Assembly: GCF_001905145.1 (NCBI RefSeq)
Contig: NZ_LWLB01000003.1
Span: 62,001 to 126,000 of the forward strand
Length of the DNA stretch: 64,000 nt
Direction of reading: 5' to 3'
Origin: Nocardiopsis sp. TSRI0078
Lineage (GTDB): Bacteria; Actinomycetota; Actinomycetes; Streptosporangiales; Streptosporangiaceae
Position 1 is the stretch's first letter. Each line of letters starts with the position of its first letter. The notes beneath the pieces were generated by a model that searched no databases, had not been told where the DNA came from, and saw only the letters and a program-made list of their open reading frames with translations. Below, one piece after another: positions 25,384 through 35,238 of this stretch. Both the position numbers and the translations under genes were made by a program.

Positions 25384-26736
25384 ATGAGAGCCATGCCCAA
25401 CCCCCTGCATCACACCGACAGCTCCCCCGCCCGCCGCGACCTCATCGTGGACACCCTGGAGAACGCCTTCTCCGACCTGATGGCCGCCGACCCGCCCGCC
25501 TTCCGCGTCAAGTTCCGCAAGATGGCGGCCAACCCGTTCGCCTTCTACCGGGGCAGCGCCGCGCTCTTCTACACCGACGTCTCGACCATGGACGACCCCT
25601 GGGCCGATGACCGCACCTCCCGGGTGTGGATCCAGGGCGACCTGCACGCGGAGAACTTCGGCACCTACATGGACTCCACCGGGCGCCTGGTGTTCGACGT
25701 CAACGACTTCGACGAGGCCTATCTCGGCCACTTCACCTGGGACGTCCTCAGGTTCGTGGCCAGCATCGCCCTCATGGGGTGGCAGAAGGCCCTGTCCGAC
25801 GACGACATCGGCATGCTCGTGCCGCACTACGTCGACGCCTACGTCTCCCAGGTGCGCGACTTCGCGACGAGGGGCGGCGACTCGGAGTTCTCCCTCAAGC
25901 TGGACAACACCGACGGCACGGTGCACGACGTGCTCCAGCAGGCCCGGCTCAACAGCCGCGCCGAGATGCTGACGTCCATGACCGCCCGCGACGGGTACAC
26001 CCGGCGGTTCCGCGAGGGCCCCAGGGCGCGCCGCCTGGGGGACGAGGAGCGGGAGACCGTCCTGGCCGCCTACGACGCCTACCTGGAGACCATCCCCGAG
26101 GACCAGCGGTTCGCGTCGATGAGCTACGGGGTCAAGGACGTGGTGGGCAGCGGCGGCTTCGGGATCGGCTCGGCCGGGCTGCCCGCCTACACCCTGCTCA
26201 TCGAGGGCCAGTCCGAGGCGTGGGACAACGACGTCGTGCTGTCCGTGAAGCAGGGCAACGTGGCGGCGCCCTCGCGGGTGGTGACCGACCAGGGCATCAT
26301 GGAGTCGTTCAAGCACCACGGGCACCGCACCGCCGTGTCCCAGCGCGCGCTGCAGGCGCACACCGACCCGCTGCTCGGCCACACCGAGATCGGCGGCGTG
26401 GGCTTCGTGGTGAGCGAGGTCTCCCCCTACACCAACGACCTGGACTGGGACGACCTCACCGAGCCCGCGGAGATCGCCCCCGTACTGGACTACCTGGGCC
26501 GCGCCACCGCCAAGGCGCACTGCGTCTCCGACTCGCACGCGGACGCCACCGTGGTGAGCGGCCAGACCGAGGACGCGATCATCGGGGTGCTCGACGGCCG
26601 TGAGGAGGAGTTCACCCGCTGGTGTGTGGACTTCGCACACCGGTACGCGGCCCAGGCGAGGGTCGACCACTCGCTGTTCGTGGACGCCTTCCGCAACAAC
26701 GCCATCCGCGGCGTGAGGTCCAGCCGCCTCTCCTGA
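25384..26736 (+). CDS. DUF2252 family protein (kinase-like fold)
   Basis: About 450 aa. The family signature is visible: FRVKFRKMAANPFAFYRGSAALFY near the start, WIQGDLHAENFGTY (about residue 84), VFDVNDFDEAYLGHFTWDVLRFVASI, then YGVKDVVGSGGFGIGSAGLPAYTLLIEG and QRALQAHTDPLLG. The DLHxxNF and DxNDFDE motifs resemble the catalytic and metal loops of aminoglycoside-phosphotransferase-like kinases, but the activity is unknown. ATGs at 25360, 25384 and 25393 are all in frame with no decisive ribosome site; 25384 is a compromise. Confidence 0.85.
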   Translation: MRAMPNPLHHTDSSPARRDLIVDTLENAFSDLMAADPPAFRVKFRKMAANPFAFYRGSAALFYTDVSTMDDPWADDRTSRVWIQGDLHAENFGTYMDSTGRLVFDVNDFDEAYLGHFTWDVLRFVASIALMGWQKALSDDDIGMLVPHYVDAYVSQVRDFATRGGDSEFSLKLDNTDGTVHDVLQQARLNSRAEMLTSMTARDGYTRRFREGPRARRLGDEERETVLAAYDAYLETIPEDQRFASMSYGVKDVVGSGGFGIGSAGLPAYTLLIEGQSEAWDNDVVLSVKQGNVAAPSRVVTDQGIMESFKHHGHRTAVSQRALQAHTDPLLGHTEIGGVGFVVSEVSPYTNDLDWDDLTEPAEIAPVLDYLGRATAKAHCVSDSHADATVVSGQTEDAIIGVLDGREEEFTRWCVDFAHRYAAQARVDHSLFVDAFRNNAIRGVRSSRLS

Positions 26737-26753
26737 TCCGGCCCCTGGAGCGG

Positions 26754-26784
26754 CCCCCGACCCGGCGGATCGCCGGGTCGGGGG
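26754..26784 (+). terminator. Terminator of the DUF2252 gene
   Basis: A perfect 14-bp stem (CCCCCGACCCGGCG / CGCCGGGTCGGGGG) with a GAT loop, followed by AAACCG. Confidence 0.85.
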
Positions 26785-26827
26785 AAACCGTTCGAAGCAC
26801 CCCGTGACGGCATGTAGAGTTGTGCGC

Positions 26828-26912
26828 GGAGGATTCGCCTAGTGGCCTAGGGCGCACGCTTGGAAAGCGTGTTGGTGGCAACGCCTCAGGGGTTCGAATC
26901 CCCTATCCTCCG
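26828..26912 (+). tRNA. tRNA-Ser(GGA)
   Basis: 85 nt with acceptor stem GGAGGAT/ATCCTCC and discriminator G, D-loop AGTGGCCTAG, anticodon GGA within CTTGGAAAG, a long class II variable arm, and T-arm GGGGTTCGAATCCCC. CCA is not encoded. It reads UCC/UCU. Confidence 0.96.
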
Positions 26913-26934
26913 CGGCGGCTAGCAGCCGAAACGA

Positions 26935-26965
26935 AAGGCCCCGACCGGACACCGGTCGGGGCCTT
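26935..26965 (+). terminator. Terminator after tRNA-Ser
   Basis: 14-bp perfect stem AAGGCCCCGACCGG / CCGGTCGGGGCCTT with a 3-nt loop, 22 nt after the tRNA. It could also serve the integrase remnant from the other side. Confidence 0.85.
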
Positions 26966-26991
26966 CGTCGTCTCCGGTCTCGGTTTCAGTC

Positions 26992-27175
26992 TCAGTCGGC
27001 CGTTTCCGGGCCGCCCTCCTCCGACTGGGGAGCCTCCCAGACCAGCCCGCCGACCCGGTCGGCCACGTCGGTGCGGACCTCGTCCACCACGTGCTGGTAG
27101 CGCCCCGCCATCGCGGAGGAGGACCACCCCATGACCCGCGTGACGGCCCGCTCCGGCACTCCCAGGACGAAGGGC
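26992..27175 (-). pseudogene. Remnant of a tyrosine recombinase (phage/ICE integrase), C-terminus only
   Basis: On the minus strand, the frame ending in TGA at 26992-26994 encodes LGVPERAVTRVMGWSSSAMA followed by GRYQHVVDEVRTDVADRVGG and LVW. This is the C-terminal end of actinomycete tyrosine integrases: the GHS/GWS segment and the catalytic Tyr in RYQHV. Roughly 55-60 residues remain. The upstream frame degrades within a few dozen codons, and the R-H-x-x-R core is absent. It lies 80 bp from the 3' end of tRNA-Ser, the usual attachment target, so it marks a lost integrative element. Confidence 0.75.
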
Positions 27176-27357
27176 CTTCCACGCGTGGTGGTCTCGGTGT
27201 TCGGGCCGAGCGGTCGGCCGAACCCGTGTCCCCCAACCCCCCGCTCCCCGGAGGGACGCCGCTGTCGCGATCATGCTCAATCATGGCGACTCCCTTGACG
27301 CTGGGTGGGCCCTCTGGTCTTTTGTAAGAAAACCGAAGCCTTACGAGGAGGTCCCTG

Positions 27358-27990
27358 GTGGGTCCCGAGGAGTGCTGGCGTGTTATCGAGAAGGAGCGGC
27401 TCGAACTGGCCGACCTCCTCGGCGAACTGGACGAGGCCCGGTTGGACACCCCCTCGCTGTGCGAGGGCTGGCGGGTCCGCGACGTGGCCGGGCACCTGGC
27501 CGGCGTGGCCGATCCGCCCTCCCCCGGCCGGATGCTCCTGGACGCCGTACGCGCCGGGGGCGGCTTCCACCGGATGAACCGGGACTCGGCGGTACGCAAC
27601 GCCGACCGGCTGGGCCCCCGCCTGGCGGACGAGTTGCGGGCGCTGGCGGCCTCGCGCCGGCTGCCCGCGGTCACCAACTACCGCAACACCCTCTTCGACG
27701 TCCTCGTCCACGGCCAGGACATCGCCGTCCCCCTGGGCATCCCACGCGTGATGCCCGTCGAGGCCGCGCGCGCGGGCGCGACGCAGGTCTGGACGATCGG
27801 TTTTCCCTTCCACGCACGGCGGCGGCTGGACGGTTTCCGGTTGACGGCCACCGACACCGACTGGCAGGTGGGAGAGGGCACGGAGATACGCGGCCCGATC
27901 CAGGACCTGCTGCTGTTCCTCACCGGCCGCACGGCGGCGCTGGACTCCCTGTCCGGGCCGGGGGCGGAGACGCTCCGGGCCAGGATCTGA
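27358..27990 (+). CDS. Mycothiol-dependent maleylpyruvate isomerase-type (MDMPI/DinB-like) protein
   Basis: A 210-aa protein from GTG 27358 with GAGGAGG 6 nt upstream. The N-terminal four-helix domain carries TPSLCEGWRVRDVAGHLAG (about 37-55), the metal-binding His motif of the mycothiol-dependent isomerase N-terminal domain. A second His is in NTLFDVLVHGQDIAVPLG. Family members use mycothiol as a cofactor or bind metal. The substrate is unknown. This is an actinobacterial family, consistent with ino1 in the same window supplying mycothiol precursors. Confidence 0.82.
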   Translation: MGPEECWRVIEKERLELADLLGELDEARLDTPSLCEGWRVRDVAGHLAGVADPPSPGRMLLDAVRAGGGFHRMNRDSAVRNADRLGPRLADELRALAASRRLPAVTNYRNTLFDVLVHGQDIAVPLGIPRVMPVEAARAGATQVWTIGFPFHARRRLDGFRLTATDTDWQVGEGTEIRGPIQDLLLFLTGRTAALDSLSGPGAETLRARI

Positions 27991-28118
27991 CCCACGAGCG
28001 GCGCGACGTCCGGGCCCGGGCGCCGGTGACGGCCGGAGCCCTCGGCCTCCCTACTCCCCAAGTTGAATAGTCACTTCGCCGAGTACCATTCGGGTGTTCG
28101 CGAGGGTGAGGAGAGGGC

Positions 28119-28916
28119 ATGCGGTTCGACGGGGACCTGCGTTACGTGGCTCTGGGCGACAGCCACACCGAGGGTGTCGGAGACGGTGACGACAGCACCG
28201 GGGTCCGGGGCTGGGCCGACCGCCTGGCCGTCCACCTCGCCGCCACGGGTGCGCGGGTGGAGTACGCCAACCTCGCCGTCCGGGGCCGGCTCGCCCGGCA
28301 GGTACGCGAGGAGCAACTGGCTCCCGCTCTGGAGATGCGCCCCGACGTGGCCACCGTGTTCGCCGGGGTCAACGACGTCATCCGCTCCGGGTACGACGCC
28401 GACGAGGTGATCGGCCACCTGGAGGCGATGTTCGCCGAGCTGACCGCCTCCGGCGCCCGCGTGGCGACCCTGACCTTCCCCGACATCGCGAAGGTCGCGC
28501 CGCTGACCAAGCCTCTGCTGCCGCGGGTGCTGGACTTCAACGAGCGCGTGCGCGCGGCGGCCGCCCGGCACGGCGTGGTGGTGGCCGACGTCGCCGCGCA
28601 CGAGATCTCCACCGACCGGCGCCTGTGGGCGCAGGACCGGCTGCACTGCACCCCGCTGGGACACGAGAGGATCGCGGGCGCGCTGGCGTCGGCGCTCACC
28701 CTGCCCGGCGCCGACGACTCGTGGAGCCACCCCCTGCCCCGGCTGCCCCGGCCCGGCGCCCTGCGCACGGTGGTGGACGAGATCCGCTGGCTGGGGGCCT
28801 TCCTCGGCCCGTGGATGCTGCGGCGCCTGCGCGGGCGGTCCTCGGGGGACGGCCGCGTGGCCAAGCGCCCCGCACTCCTGCCGGTGGAGGCGAAGGAGAG
28901 TCCCAGCGACGCCTGA
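28119..28916 (+). CDS. SGNH/GDSL-family hydrolase
   Basis: A 265-aa cytoplasmic esterase/lipase-type protein. Block I is YVALGDSHTEGVG (catalytic Ser about residue 15; GDSHTEG rather than GDSxTxG). Block III is FAGVNDVIRSG (Asn). Block V is DRLHCTPLGHERIA (Asp and His). There is no signal peptide. A C-terminal basic tail (ALRTVVDEIRWLGAFLGPWMLRRLRGR) may be membrane-associated. RBS GAGGAGAG precedes the ATG. The true substrate is unknown; many actinomycete members are acetylesterases. Confidence 0.88.
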   Translation: MRFDGDLRYVALGDSHTEGVGDGDDSTGVRGWADRLAVHLAATGARVEYANLAVRGRLARQVREEQLAPALEMRPDVATVFAGVNDVIRSGYDADEVIGHLEAMFAELTASGARVATLTFPDIAKVAPLTKPLLPRVLDFNERVRAAAARHGVVVADVAAHEISTDRRLWAQDRLHCTPLGHERIAGALASALTLPGADDSWSHPLPRLPRPGALRTVVDEIRWLGAFLGPWMLRRLRGRSSGDGRVAKRPALLPVEAKESPSDA

Positions 28917-28980
28917 GGAGGACGGCCGCCGGGGACCGCCCCGGCCCGCCACCCCGGCCCGCCGCTTCGTGTCCCCGGAC

Positions 28981-29087
28981 CCCGCCCCCGCGCCTCCTCG
29001 CGCTCCGCGCCCTTTCGCCTCCCCGCACCCCGCCCCCGCGCCTCCTCGCGCTCCGCGCCCTTTCGCCTCCCCGCACCCCGCCCGCGC
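28981..29087. repeat. 48-bp tandem repeat, two full copies plus a partial third
   Basis: The unit begins CCCGCCCCCGCGCCTCCTCG and includes GCTCCGCGCCCTTTCGCCTCC. Copies start at 28981, 29029 and, truncated, 29077. The first two appear identical over the unit. It lies in the 319-bp gap between the SGNH gene and the dienoyl-CoA-reductase-like gene and does not seem to be coding. Confidence 0.8.
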
Positions 29088-29145
29088 GGGTGCGGCCGGT
29101 GAAGGGCGCCTCCATGTCCGCGCCCGGACCCGCGCGCGGGTGTGA

Positions 29146-31245
<2,100 letters not shown>

Positions 31246-31250
31246 CCCCC

Positions 31251-31298
31251 TCCGGTGCGGCCGCGACCGCGGGGGCCTCGCGCTCCGGCCGCACCGGA
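31251..31298 (+). terminator. Terminator after the dienoyl-CoA reductase gene
   Basis: 13-bp perfect arms (TCCGGTGCGGCCG / CGGCCGCACCGGA) with a 22-nt loop, starting 6 nt after the stop. The rest of the 310-bp gap to the next gene shows nothing identifiable. Confidence 0.7.
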
Positions 31299-31555
31299 AG
31301 GCCTTCGCCGGTCGGCCCGGGCTCCAGGGTCGGGAACGTCGGCTCCCCCTCTCCCGGCCTCTCCCCGACCAGCTCCCCGGCACCGGCCCGGACCGCCGCA
31401 GGAGGGGGACCATGGGACCGACCGCCCTTCCCGCCCGAGGCCGCCCCCCGGCCGGCGCCTCCCCTTCGGGAAGGTCCGGGAAAGGCCTGTTCAAGGTTGC
31501 GCACGGCCAGGTGACACATGAGTGATATCCGGCTGCACGGGGTAGCCGCCCCAGC

Positions 31556-32410
31556 ATGAGACTCGGTGAAGACATCCGCGCGATCGAACGGGACGAGCGC
31601 CTCGACCCGGCGGTCTCCCGCCTGAAGCGCCTGGCCGGGCGCATCCCGGCAGGCAGGGTCCGCGACGTACTGCACGGCGTGCAGCTCGGCCACGCCGCCC
31701 ATCCCATCCTGGTGCAGCTGCCCATCGGCACGTGGACGGCGGCGGTCCTGCTGGACATGCTGCCCGGAGACCATCGGCGCAGCGCGCACGCGCTGGTCAA
31801 CGCCGGCCTGCTCACCACCCTGCCCGCGGTGGTGAGCGGCCTGGCGGACTGGTCGCAGCAGCACGAGCGCCAGCAGCGCGTGGGTGTGGTGCACGCGGCG
31901 GCCAACGGCGTGGGCACCCTGCTGTTCGGCGCCTCCTCCCTGGCCCGTGCGCGCGGCCGCGGTGGCTGGGGGAGGTTCCTGGCCCTGGCCGGTATGGGCG
32001 TCGTCGGGTTCAGCGGATCCCTGGGCGGACACATCGCCTACTACCGCGCGGCGGGCGTCAACAGCGCGGACTACCTGATCGACCTGGTCCCCGAGGGATG
32101 GCACGACCTGGGTCCGCTGGACGGCTTCCCCGACGGCGGGATCGGCGGGGGCGACGTGGACGGCGTCCCGGTCGCGGTGGCGCGCACGGGGAACTCCGTG
32201 TCCGCGGTGCTGGGAACGTGCCCCCACATGGGCGCTCCCCTGGCGGAGGGCGAGCGGGTGGACGGGTGCCTGCGCTGCCCCTGGCACGGCAGCGAGTTCC
32301 GGCTGGACGACGGAACCGTCGCGCGCGGGCCCGCGACCGCCGCGGTGGAGACCATGGACGCGTCGGTCGTGGAGGGCCGGGTGATGGTCCGCCTGCGCGA
32401 TCCCGAGTAG
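31556..32410 (+). CDS. DUF2231-Rieske [2Fe-2S] fusion membrane protein
   Basis: A 284-aa protein. Residues ~35-170 are a DUF2231 membrane domain with four hydrophobic helices and the HPILVQLPIGTWTAAVLLDML signature. Residues ~185-284 are a Rieske ferredoxin-like domain with CPHMGAPL and CPWHGSEF (Cys-x-His, then Cys-x2-His, the cluster ligands). It likely transfers electrons at the membrane. The partner is not in view. The following padR gene is only 25 nt away. Confidence 0.88.
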   Translation: MRLGEDIRAIERDERLDPAVSRLKRLAGRIPAGRVRDVLHGVQLGHAAHPILVQLPIGTWTAAVLLDMLPGDHRRSAHALVNAGLLTTLPAVVSGLADWSQQHERQQRVGVVHAAANGVGTLLFGASSLARARGRGGWGRFLALAGMGVVGFSGSLGGHIAYYRAAGVNSADYLIDLVPEGWHDLGPLDGFPDGGIGGGDVDGVPVAVARTGNSVSAVLGTCPHMGAPLAEGERVDGCLRCPWHGSEFRLDDGTVARGPATAAVETMDASVVEGRVMVRLRDPE

Positions 32411-32435
32411 TGGCCCGGGTTCCTAGAATGCGCTC

Positions 32436-32972
32436 ATGTCCCTGCCCCACGCCATCCTGACCGCCCTGATGGAGAAGCCGTCCTCCGGCCTGGAGCTGGC
32501 CCGGCGCTTCGACCGCTCGATCGGGTACTTCTGGTCGGCCACCCACCAGCAGATCTACCGGGAGCTGGGGAAGCTGGAGCGGGAGGGGCTGATCCGGGCG
32601 CTGCCGGCGAAGGCTCCGGCCCGCGGCCGGAAGAAGGAGTACGAGGTGCTGCCCGCGGGCCGGGAGGAGCTCGAACGCTGGGTGGACGTGCGCGAGGACC
32701 CCAGGGTCGGCCGGGACCCGCTGCCCGTGCGGCTGCGCGCCGCCGGGGTGGTGGGTGTGCGCGGCCTGGTGCCGGAGCTGCGCCGCCACCGCGACCTGCA
32801 CCTGCTCCGGCTGGAGGAGTACCGCGCCTTCGAGCGGCGCGACTACCCGGACGGGCCCGCCGACGAGCAGGAGCGCGTCCAGCGTCTGGTGCTGCTCGGC
32901 GGCATCGACGTGGAGGCCGGGTGGGTGTCGTGGCTGACCCGCGCCATCGAGGAGCTTGAGGGCGCGGGGTGA
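32436..32972 (+). CDS. PadR-family regulator
   Basis: A 178-aa regulator. The N-terminal winged helix has LPHAILTALMEKPSSGLELARRFDRSIGYFWSATHQQIYRELGKLEREGLI (about 3-53). The C-terminal Vir_act_alpha_C-type helical dimerisation domain includes LRRHRDLHLLRLEEYRAFE. A -10-like TAGAAT (32424-32429) ends 7 nt before the ATG with no ribosome site, suggesting a leaderless transcript of its own. PadR proteins respond to phenolic acids or drugs; the target here is unknown. Confidence 0.9.
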   Translation: MSLPHAILTALMEKPSSGLELARRFDRSIGYFWSATHQQIYRELGKLEREGLIRALPAKAPARGRKKEYEVLPAGREELERWVDVREDPRVGRDPLPVRLRAAGVVGVRGLVPELRRHRDLHLLRLEEYRAFERRDYPDGPADEQERVQRLVLLGGIDVEAGWVSWLTRAIEELEGAG

Positions 32973-33006
32973 CCGGTCCCCGCGCGCCGGGCTCGGTGGC
33001 CGTCCG

Positions 33007-33051
33007 GTCCGGCCCCGGGCCGGACTTCGCGCCAGGCCCCGGACCTGGCGC
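33007..33051. terminator. Two adjacent hairpins between convergent padR and VOC genes
   Basis: GTCCGGCCC-C-GGGCCGGAC (33007-33025) and GCGCCAGG / CCTGGCGC with a 7-nt loop (33029-33051). Each may serve one of the convergent genes. Confidence 0.7.
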
Positions 33052-33072
33052 CGAGGCGCGACCGATGAGGTG

Positions 33073-33453
33073 TCAGAGCGGGTTGAGGCGGGCCTTGAGC
33101 AGGCAGAACTCGTTGCCTTCGGGGTCGGCCAGGACATGCCACTGCTCCTGCCCCGTCTGACCGATGTCGGCCGGGCGCGCACCGAGCCCGAGAAGGCGTT
33201 CGAGCTCGGCGTCCTGGTCGCGGTCGGTGGCGTTGACGTCGATGTGCAGCCGGGACTTCCCCTTCTCCGGCTCGTCCCTGCGGCTGAGGATGATCGTCGG
33301 CTGCGGACCGCCGAACCCCTCGCGCGGCCCGATCTCCACCATGTCGTTGCCCTCGCGATCGAGCACGACGAAGTCCAGGACCTCGCACCAGAACCGTGCC
33401 AGCACCTCAGGGTCGCGGCAACCGAGCACGAGCTCACTGATACGACATGCCAT
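33073..33453 (-). CDS. VOC-family (glyoxalase-like) protein
   Basis: A 126-aa single-domain vicinal oxygen chelate protein. MACRISELVLGCRDPEVLARFWCEVLDF opens the fold, with RLHIDVNATD (His ligand position) and WHVLADPEGNEFCLLKA at the end, typical of the glyoxalase-like subfamily. Enzymatic activity cannot be assigned. A -10-like TAGGTT on the minus strand (33460-33465) ends 7 nt before the ATG, so it may be leaderless. Confidence 0.85.
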   Translation of the reverse strand: MACRISELVLGCRDPEVLARFWCEVLDFVVLDREGNDMVEIGPREGFGGPQPTIILSRRDEPEKGKSRLHIDVNATDRDQDAELERLLGLGARPADIGQTGQEQWHVLADPEGNEFCLLKARLNPL

Positions 33454-33609
33454 GAACGCAACCTACTCTCAGTCTGGGAACCGCCGGGGAGAACACACGC
33501 GGCCCCGTGGGCTCCCGGCGGGGAGACAACCCCGCGACCGTACCGGACGGGGCGGGCACGGGTGAAATGATTTCGGGGCCGGGCGGGGACGGGGCTCCGG
33601 CCGCGCTCC

Positions 33610-34860
33610 TCAGTCCTGGGCGGCCCCGGACTCCGACAGGTTCTCCGGCAGTCGCATCCCGGGGCGCAGCGGCACCAGCTGGGACTGGAGCACCATGGTG
33701 GCCGCGCCGATCGCCGGAGCGGTCGCCGCCGAGGTGGACAGGCGCACCTCGACCGGGTGCACCGCGCGGGCGAAGAACGCCCGGTCCAGCTCCTCCTGGA
33801 TGACGGGCAGGTAGACCGACCCCGCCACGGCCAGGCTCGCGCCGGTCAGCACCAGCAGGTCCAGGTCCATCAGGTTGGCCAGGCCGCGGACCGCCACGGC
33901 CAGGTGGCGCGCGGAGCGGTCCAGCAGGGCTCGCGCGGTGGGCTCTCCCCTGCGCGCGGCCCGGACCACGGCGGTGAACTCCGCCGCCACCGACGGCCAG
34001 GTCCGTCCGCCCTCGCGGGTCAGGTCGGCGCCGCGGGCCAGCGCCTCGTCGGCACGGGCGGCCGCCACGACGGCGGCGGGCCCGGCGATCGCCTCGGCAC
34101 ACCCCCTCCCGCCGCACCAGCACGGCGGTCCGTCCACGTCCAGGCACACGTGCCCGATCTCCCCGGCGTTCCCGCTGGCCCCCTGGTAGGGGATGCCGTT
34201 GACCAGCACCCCGGCGCCGACTCCGGTGCCCATGTACACGGCCGCGAAGATCGACGACCCGCCGACCCCGCCGGACCAGTACTCGCCGAGGGCGGCGGCG
34301 GTCGCGTCGTTGCCCGGGACCACCGGCAGGCCGATCGCCTCCTCCAGCTCCTCGGCCACGGAGTACTCGGCCCAGTGGCGCAGCGACGGCTGCTGGTGGA
34401 GCCCTCCGGTCGGGGTCACCAGGCCCACGCCGAGCACCCGGCCGCGTTCCACGCCGGCGCCCTCAACGAGCGCGTCCACCTGCCGGGACATGCGGGCGGT
34501 GATCTCGGCGGGAGCCTCGTCGCGCACACCGGCGCGGGTCATCCGGGACACGACGGCGCCGGTGAGGTCGGTGAGGGCGTAGGTGATGCCGATGGGATCG
34601 ATGTGCACGCCCACGGCGTAGCGGGACTCCTGGTTGAGCCGGAGCAGCACGCGGGGCTTGCCGCCGGTGGACTCGGCGCGCCCGGTCTCCAGGACCAGGC
34701 CGTCGTCGATGAGCCCGCGGACGATGGTGGAGATCGTGCCCCCGGTGAACCCGGTGGCCTCGACCAGACCGACACGGCTGATCGTGCCCGCCGCCCGGAT
34801 GACGTCGAGGACCGCCGCCCTGCTCGTCGTGTGCGGAATGGCCCGTGCTGGCCCGCCCAT
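33610..34860 (-). CDS. ROK-family transcriptional repressor
   Basis: A 416-aa NagC/XylR-type protein. N-terminal winged HTH (SRAAVLDVIRAAGTISRVGLVEATGFTGGTISTIVRGLIDDGL), then the ROK actin-like domain with GVHIDPIGITYALTDL and PVVPGNDATAAALGEY. GNAGEIGHVCLD precedes the zinc motif CWCGGRGCAEAIAG. It is divergent from the beta-mannosidase gene, whose promoter carries a perfect 9-5-9 palindrome. It most likely represses that operon until a manno-sugar is present. Confidence 0.9.
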   Translation of the reverse strand: MGGPARAIPHTTSRAAVLDVIRAAGTISRVGLVEATGFTGGTISTIVRGLIDDGLVLETGRAESTGGKPRVLLRLNQESRYAVGVHIDPIGITYALTDLTGAVVSRMTRAGVRDEAPAEITARMSRQVDALVEGAGVERGRVLGVGLVTPTGGLHQQPSLRHWAEYSVAEELEEAIGLPVVPGNDATAAALGEYWSGGVGGSSIFAAVYMGTGVGAGVLVNGIPYQGASGNAGEIGHVCLDVDGPPCWCGGRGCAEAIAGPAAVVAAARADEALARGADLTREGGRTWPSVAAEFTAVVRAARRGEPTARALLDRSARHLAVAVRGLANLMDLDLLVLTGASLAVAGSVYLPVIQEELDRAFFARAVHPVEVRLSTSAATAPAIGAATMVLQSQLVPLRPGMRLPENLSESGAAQD

Positions 34861-35108
34861 GCAACCTCCACCGCTTCCGTGGCGTGGCGCGGGGAAGCCT
34901 CGCGGTGCACGCCGGGCGCCGCGCCACAGTGCCCCCGGAAGGCGCGTATCAGCGTACTCGCGGCTCGCGGCGGATCGGAAAACCGCTCCCGCCTCATCGG
35001 GGACCGGCTTCCCTCCGCGGCCGTCGGCGTGTTCGGGGGGCGCACGCTCCCCTTCGACGTGGCACGCGCTCCCGTGGTCGCCCCTCCACAACCGGGATCC
35101 CCGTACTG

Positions 35109-35138
35109 TTGACTTACTTTGTTCATCAAAGTAAGAAT
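35109..35138 (+). promoter_or_regulatory. ROK operator overlapping the beta-mannosidase promoter
   Basis: CTTACTTTG-TTCAT-CAAAGTAAG (35113-35135) is a perfect inverted repeat. A -35 TTGACT (35109-35114) and an AAGAAT -10-like box 18 nt later overlap it. The flanking 34861-35238 region otherwise looks like plain divergent promoter DNA. Confidence 0.75.
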
Positions 35139-35238
35139 CCTCAAGGTGGCCGGTTCGCGCAGGAGGGGATCGGCGCCCGACGAAGGACCGCCCCGACCCC
35201 CGAGCGGTTCCCCGACCCCCAGAGCCGGAGAAGCACAG

